A stretch of DNA of 64,000 nucleotides from Haematococcus lacustris (Eukaryota > Chlorophyta > Chlorophyceae > Chlamydomonadales > Haematococcaceae), in NCBI GenBank assembly GCA_030144725.1, contig JASKMD010000030.1:1088525-1152524 (forward strand). The letters run 5' to 3'. The position numbers and the translations under genes were made by a program. The notes beneath the pieces are model-generated. The model was not told where the DNA came from and ran no database searches. It was given only the letters and a program-made list of their open reading frames with translations. How positions within the stretch are numbered: the stretch's first letter is position 1; each line of letters begins with the position of its first letter. Shown piece by piece: positions 58,601 to 64,000 of the stretch.

Positions 58601-61600
58601 CCAGGGGTTAGGGTTTGCTGGGTGAGTGACGACCTCGCCAGGCAGTGGCTGAAAGGGCGTGGGTGCTATGTCTGTGTGTGCTCCTGGACAGCAGCCACAG
58701 TAGCGGCAGCAGGAGCAACTCCCTGTTCCCTGGCAAACCCCGGGGCCTGGCAGAAGCAAGTCGTGATCGTCCATTACCACCACCTGCACATGCCACTTGA
58801 TGGTCATCTATGCACATCCAGCAATGTGGTACAGTCTTGAGGGCCCCATGGCGCCCAGCACAGGCAGCGAGAGTGTGTTCCCACCACAGCACGCCGGTCA
58901 GGGCACAGCCGCAGCAGGTGGTGCTGCCACCTCGTGCTCCTGCTACAGGGTGCGTGTGTGGCCCACGTCTGCATTGGAGGACGTGCTGTGGCTGTCCTTC
59001 CGCCGGCCCACGGCCCGCGACCAGCCCTTCCCTGTGAGTCCTGGAGGAACGCCCATACCATGGCCTGAGCCACAGCAACCACCAGCAGCAGCAGCAGCAG
59101 CAGCATACATGGTGCGCATGGCACCACCGCATGACACACCAAGGCATTTGCACTGCTGACTGAAGCTTGAGCCAGGTAATCCATGCAGCCCACACGTGTG
59201 TGGCTGCCTCAAGCCTGCACCCCAGCTGACACCCCACACAGCACGGCGCTGCTAGCACACCCGGCACACCCGGCACCTGGCCCCTGGCCTGCCTTGTGCT
59301 GCCCCCAGGCCTCTGACCCAGCACCCTCAGTGCTGGTCCACCGCTGGCCAGCCAACGATTACAGCGCTGGCTTTGTGCTCACTGCTCTGGTGGCTCGGCT
59401 GCGATGGCCTGGACAGAGTTACACTGATGCCACAAGCCTAGTGGTCGCGTGGAATGGAATGTGAGTGCCACTGACCAGGGCAAGGCCTCTGATACGGCTT
59501 CTTGCTGCAGATCAGATCTATGTTTACACCACACTGTGTTGTCCGCACCGGGACCAGACGTCCAGTTGGACTGCCAATTTGTGCACCACGGCAGGAGCCC
59601 ACATCCTTCCACCCCTTCCTACGTAGTTTTGAAGGCTCATGCCTAGACTCATCCTAGAACTAGACTACCGTAGGGTTACCTATAATTAGGACGTCGGGTA
59701 GGCTGGTATCCAGGAGTGTCCAGCCCATCAACCTAGAGCTTGCGCCGACGCCAACCCTCATCCTTCAGCAGTGCCACACCAGCATGGATCATCTGACATG
59801 TCTGCAGGTAACCACATGCCCATGCCCACTGCTGCTGCTCATGTGCCCCTGCCCCGCCTGCAGGACCGACTCCGACACAGCATCTGTGACCATTTGCCTG
59901 GGAGAGGCTTGCCCCACCCTGAGCCCTGGCTTCGCTGAGGCCCTCACCAGCCCGCCCCCTCCCAGGTCCCCCAGAGCCTCGCCCCCCACTGCCGCCTTGG
60001 GGAAGGCTCCCCCACCATCACCTCGCATCCCGAGACCACCACCCTCCTCACCCCCTGCCCAGACAGCCGTTGGTGAGAGACCACCTACACTATTGCCTGA
60101 CCCAGAGGGCTATGATGTAGAGTGGGCATGACAAACATGCACTGATTGTAGGCTGATAACAGCTCAAAGGGGGGCGCACACTACTGTGCCGCAGCAGCCT
60201 GCTGCTGCTGCTGGGCCTTGGGTGGCTTGTCTCGCATCCGCTTGTAGCCCAGGCCAGGGTACTCCTTGCCCTTGGCTGGCAGCTTCCCCTGCTCTGGACA
60301 CCAGCACAGCTCCAGTGGGCGCCACCTGCATGGTCAGCGCTGCATTGCAGTCCCGGTCTACCCACCTGCCTGGCTGTGGTGCTGGCTTGGCCTTGGCAGC
60401 CTTGCCTTTGCCCATGGTGGGCTGCGTGGGCTCAGCTGCCGGCTCAGCCTTGGTGCGCTTGCTGCGCTTGGCTGGCTGTGGAGTGCTGGGCCCAGGCTCT
60501 GAGGCTGCTGACTGTATGGCTGCCTGGCTGATGCATGGGGCCTGTGGGGGCTTGCGGGGGGCCACTACCGGGCACCACACCAGGCCCCGCACTGGCTGGC
60601 CACGCTGCTGGCTCCAGGCTGGGCGCAGCAAGCGCTGTTCCCCCTGCCCTGCTGGGGGCTTCCAGTCTGCAGGCCTGGTGGCCCTGCGCTTGCTCAGCCG
60701 GCTCTCACAGGGCTGCTAGCCATTCACCCGGCTGGTGCGGTGCTCATACACTTGTGACTTGCAGCAGTAGCAGTGTGTCAGTCAGGTTAAGCGCCCAGCC
60801 TGCTCTACTCCTACCCTCTAGCGCTTTTTATTCAGCGCTGAGCTGACCGCACCTTGTGAAGTCTGTGCACCTCCACATCCTGATACTTTATTATTAAGGC
60901 TCATCCTTAGGCTTATCCTGTGGCGTGTCAGCAGTCCCGGCTGCGAGCCCTGATCAGACCAGACTGCCCCACCCTCTAGGCTGGCTGGCTACCACCCATA
61001 TACATCCACGGCAGTCACATGCAGGCACCTGGGCAGCTGTCACGGCTGACTGTCCAGCCCGACCCAGCTGCTGCCGCTGCTGCGGCTGCGGCTGCGGTTG
61101 CGGCGGCTGTTGTTGCTCCTCAATGGTGACATGTGCAGATGCCTGCTTTGTGGGACACACCACGCTGTAGGTTCTGGTCAGTGCCAGTGCTCCGAGCTGC
61201 TATCAGGGCTGCTTCCATGGTTTGACGGCCGCAGGTACCCTCAACCCTGGCGCCACCTCACCAGCTCCTGGAGCAGCTGCCACTCGAACTGGACCTCCTT
61301 CACCAGCTCCCAGCCTCACCCCGCAGCTGCCAAGCCCACCACCTCCCAGCCCTCCCTCCCCACCACCTCCCAGCCCACCCTCCCCACCACCCCCACCCCC
61401 GCCTGGACCGCCCCCACCTGGAGCGCCCCCACCCCTCCCCACCCCACCGAACACCCCGCCGCCCAGCCCCCTCCGCTCCAGCCCCGGAGCAGCTGCGCCA
61501 CCTGATTACATTGTGTTTGGCTCGGCCCTGCTCACCACACCTAAGCTGCCTCGGGGGCCTCCTCTCCCACGACCCCCACGACCCCCACGAGCCCCTGGTC

Positions 61601-61632
61601 CACCCCGGCCACCTGTCCCCAGGCGGCCATGA
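52692..61632 (+). CDS. Gametolysin-like (peptidase M11) secreted metalloprotease
   Basis: Twelve exons with agreeing phases: 52692-52776, 53013-53473, 54016-54111, 54377-54450, 55350-55474, 57256-57416, 57768-57890 (GC donor), 58521-58621, 58949-59033, 59309-59460, 59864-60072, 61235-61632; 689 aa. A signal peptide (MRWTLVLVTAVLTHSFATA) precedes a propeptide-like region (GTLLSLEAHGGQPSFYLRS). The zinc site HELGHNYWLSH is split between exons 6 and 7, followed by EYLDYSCAMS and CFNAPHLWQ, then VGWFPMQAEYF, LWLSFRRPTARD, VLVHRWPANDYS and a C-terminal SPPPP-rich tail. M11 gametolysins degrade the Hyp-rich cell wall in volvocine algae. The usual Gly at position 8 of HExxHxxGxxH is Trp here. An alternative start lies at 52674. 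A satellite and a Fanzor fragment sit in introns. Confidence 0.85.
55535..56560. repeat. (CCTCA)n pentamer satellite, ~205 copies
   Basis: Uninterrupted ctcac pentamers for just over 1 kb, with no variant seen by eye, inside the intron between M11 exons 5 and 6. Confidence 0.98.
56561..56953. repeat. (CCTGA)n pentamer satellite, ~78 copies
   Basis: Directly abuts the CCTCA array in the same register, one base different per unit, with scattered CCTGG variants concentrated toward its right end. A few CCTGA/CCTGG units also precede the CCTCA array at 55500-55534. Confidence 0.98.
60085..60815 (-). mobile_element. Fanzor fragment F in an M11 protease intron
   Basis: On the minus strand it opens with the same ~65-bp leader as fragment E (gcaggctgggcgcttaacc...caagtcacaagt), then the EHRTSR motif, linker, GRWVDRDCNAAL, a 19-nt deletion (frameshift) before the C-terminus, the KEYPGLGYKRMRD equivalent in a shifted frame, and the first part of the 3' module, stopping at ccacctacactattgcc without the terminal hairpin. 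It lies between M11 exons 11 and 12, antisense to the protease. Confidence 0.85.
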
Positions 61633-61685
61633 GGCAGCTGTGGGAATCGAACCCTGCACCTCTTCCCTTCACTGAGCCAGTTGCC
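61633..61685 (-). other. tRNA-like sequence (possible SINE head or tRNA pseudogene)
   Basis: On the minus strand: an A-box-like TGGCTCAGTGAAGG, a B-box GGTTCGATTCC, and ends GGCAACT / AGCTGCC that pair at six of seven positions like an acceptor stem. The anticodon arm is missing (only ~12 nt between the arms), so it is not a functional tRNA. It starts one base after the M11 stop codon. Confidence 0.45.
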
Positions 61686-61699
61686 GCACTCCACACAGC

Positions 61700-62985
61700 A
61701 GTGCACATGCATAGGAGAGGGGCACATGGCTGGCACCCAGGCCAGGGTAAGGAAGCTTGCAGCCAACCCCACACCCTCCCCTCATCTGCTGGCTGCATGG
61801 CAGGGCGGCAGACCATGGCATGAGGGGGGTGCCGCTGCATGGCCTGCCCCTGACCTGAATTGCCCTTGGGTGCCACACCACTAAAGCAAGGCACATTGGC
61901 CGTCACCATCGTCACCTAAGATTGCCGTGTCCTTAGAAGGATGGAGTGTGGTGCATTAGTTACAAGCTTGCATGCAGAACCTTTGAACTCAGATCAGTCG
62001 ATGGGGGTGTGGGGTATGGGGTGCATGCCCTGTGGGGTACTAGATAATGTAGAGAGACTCCCCAGTGCCCTGGCAGCCACTGCCACTGCAGTTGGTCCTA
62101 GGTACTCGCACTCTTAGTTGCATGTCCCTAGATCTGTCGTTGCTGGCATTGTGCATTGCCATCCGTCACTCTCACCACTATCTCCTTTGTCATCATCTGT
62201 TTGTCAGGATGGGCTCACGTGACTGATGGGTGCCTGACGCCATGCCCCTCAATCTAATGGACATGGGGTGGCGTTGCTGGGTACTTGGGTAGCCGCCTTG
62301 TATCTAGCTGTCTTCTACATTGAATGCAAGCAATGACTAGTGTGCACCTTGATGAAATTTTGTGTGATAGCAGGTGCAAGTTGCTTTGCTTCAACTCTTA
62401 AACATGGAAGCCTTGGCTTCATGCAATATGCTGCTGCTCTGCAACGTTTCGACCGTCAGGCTGAGAGGCCGCCCGTAGGGTGGTTCCCCCCCCTAGGTAA
62501 TATTAACAATAGCTATAATAGCCAGCCAACCATAGTAGCTAATATTAGCTCCCGATCCTTGTCGCGCCTTCGTTCGCTTCCTAGCGCGATATCTGCGCCT
62601 GGCGGCGCTGCGACCCTGCGCACCTGGTTGATGATGCGCCGTCGGAGGCCGCCTCCTGGACTCATGGGCTCAGTGCTCGCTCAATACTGCATCGTTTTCG
62701 ATAGCGTTTATCACGTCGGCAGCCAGAATCTAGTCCGCGTTATCTGATCATCAGCGCGGTCCATTGGAGTCTTTGCTCGTGTACTGCTACATGTGCCCGC
62801 GAACAAATCACAGCGGCGAGACGGGTCTCCTTGGCACGGTGAGCCACATCACTGTGACCCCATCTACCTAGCGTAGTAAGCTGGTCGTGCCTAAATGGAA
62901 TGTCCGGCCAACATTCAACGCAACGCAACCGGGCGTGCAAGGCACCTGGTGATGATGATGTGGCTTACACCGCTTAAGCCGTCAG
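61700..62985. other. Region without a recognised gene
   Basis: No motif-bearing exon. A frame at 62340-62747 (+) has no family resemblance. Probably 3' sequence of the protease gene and intergenic DNA. Confidence 0.4.
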
Positions 62986-62988
62986 CCG

Positions 62989-63507
62989 TTAGGCTGCTAG
63001 GCCGCCCTCCCCCTCTAGGGGTTCGGGACTTTCTGTAACGCATTTCATAGCAAGGTGCACAAACAAAGGTGCACATGGGCTCAACATGAAGTCATGCAAG
63101 TTCTCATTATTGTTCTGTAAAGTCATGGCAAACTCCGGCTGCTCCCTGATGGAACTCGTGGCAGTGCACTCAAAGATGAAATGCATGGCGTCATCCACTA
63201 CCCCCTCTGTGCATCTGGTGCATGTGCGATCAATGAAAGTTACCCCCTCAAACCGAGCCTTCTCCACCCCCAGACCGCTGTTGCCTAACCTGAACCTAGT
63301 CAAGCTCGTGCGAACTTCTGTAGAGAGCTGTCTGTTCAGTAGGTGTGGTGCCATGTGATTGATGCCAAGGCACCTGGACGGGGTGGAAAGGGTGGAGGCA
63401 CCTGGACGGGGTGATTGCAAGGCACTGACAAACAGAATGATGCACGACATGGCCAGATGGGAATAGCTCAATGCCGAAGTGACCGAGAACCCCTTTTGCG
63501 TTTTCAT
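62989..63507 (-). pseudogene. C-terminal fragment of a non-LTR retrotransposon
   Basis: The minus-strand frame includes LSTEVRTSLTRFRLGNSGLG, a zinc-finger-like CTRC...HFIFEC cluster (TCTRCTEGVVDDAMHFIFEC) and SSIREQPEF. This matches the region after the reverse transcriptase in many LINEs (CxxC, then HxxxxC). No reverse-transcriptase motifs are present, so it is a truncated copy of an element different from the one at 40-47 kb. Confidence 0.6.
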
Positions 63508-63679
63508 GGAGTGTTCATGTAGTTCTTGTCAATTCTCAACACCGCAGGTGCCTTCTTCCAGCTGGTAAGATTGCGGTAGCAAGTTCCTGCTGTTTCACGG
63601 AGGGCTAACTCTAGAAAGGCACGGAAGATGCCGACAACCTAGCATCCGGCAGGTCTACGCCAGAGCTTAACGCCAGAGC

Positions 63680-63890
63680 TGCCACTTGAGCTAATATGAA
63701 TAAGGTTCGTAAAATAGATTATAAATAGACTAGATATAGTACTAGTCGAAATAGTACTATTTTTGACTAGATTAGAGACAGTGATGGGTAATACGTGTAT
63801 CGATACAGAAAATACAAGGAAATACAAGAAAAAACGTATTTTTTTGTATCGATACAATACAGCGATACAGAGGCAACATGTCACGCGTGA
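63680..63890. repeat. AT-rich tract with repeated GTATCGATAC palindrome
   Basis: Strongly AT-rich compared with the rest of the window. The palindrome-related units tgtatcgatacag and tgtatcgatacaatac occur around 63796-63808 and 63846-63862 with aaatac/gtattt between them in inverted order. It could be the end of a DNA transposon. Confidence 0.5.
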
Positions 63891-64000
63891 AAGGAGCAGT
63901 GCAGCCAGTCTGCAGCCTGTCCTTGATGTCTGGGCAGCACGGCGACGTCGGAAAGTCAGGGCCTCCCAACTCTGATGTTCTTGCATGTAAAACCGGCACA

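Overview
The window looks like nuclear DNA of a chlamydomonadalean (volvocine-type) green alga. It is very GC-rich and full of microsatellites. Genes have many short introns with GT-AG or occasional GC-AG ends. The gene families fit as well: extensin-like SPPPP wall proteins, a gametolysin (M11) protease with a Pro-rich tail, L1-type LINEs and many Fanzor (eukaryotic TnpB-like) remnants. The repeated Fanzor C-terminus with its KEYPGLGYKR motif reminds me of Haematococcus proteins; that species guess is memory-based inference.

Layout. 1-332: 3' stub of a Fanzor element. 545-1417: unassigned possible exon. 2943-11392 (-): giant hydroxyproline-rich glycoprotein (model of 2675 aa) dominated by a 36-bp repeat array. 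11.4-14.1 kb: microsatellites and minisatellites. 15468-16763 (+): complete clathrin-adaptor AP-2 sigma gene (143 aa, four exons). 17.5-21.1 kb (-): longest Fanzor locus (copy A), frameshifted. 21297-22896 (-): YbaK/ProX-type aminoacyl-tRNA deacylase gene (five exons, 336 aa). 24.75-27.34 kb (-): Fanzor copy B, an internally deleted duplicate that also carries 48 bp of the neighbouring deacylase gene. 27.7-39.3 kb (-): large leucine-rich-repeat gene with Fanzor fragments C, D and E in its introns. 39.96-40.26 kb: Fanzor fragment H of a second lineage, cut by an L1-like LINE (40.26-47.6 kb) whose 5' half is hexanucleotide repeat. 47612-48111: 500-N assembly gap. 48.4-49.1 kb (+): SAP-like protein with PWQQQ repeats. 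49.5-52.0 kb (-): decayed second-lineage Fanzor G. 52692-61632 (+): 12-exon M11 metalloprotease gene (689 aa) with a 1.4-kb pentamer satellite in one intron and Fanzor fragment F in another. 61633-61685: tRNA-like sequence. 62.99-63.51 kb (-): LINE C-terminal fragment.

The most notable content is the population of RNA-guided-nuclease-like Fanzor elements: at least seven copies of one lineage and two or three of another. They include an NLS-type start exon, RuvC-I/III Asp residues, a relocated RuvC-II Glu, a shared 3' non-coding module with a 13-bp hairpin, 5' truncations, and long direct repeats around two copies. No copy here is fully intact. Copy B still encodes a spliced, uninterrupted 518-aa RuvC half. 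The exon models for AP-2 sigma, the deacylase, the glycoprotein and the M11 protease were checked by hand for splice phase, and each sums to a multiple of three.
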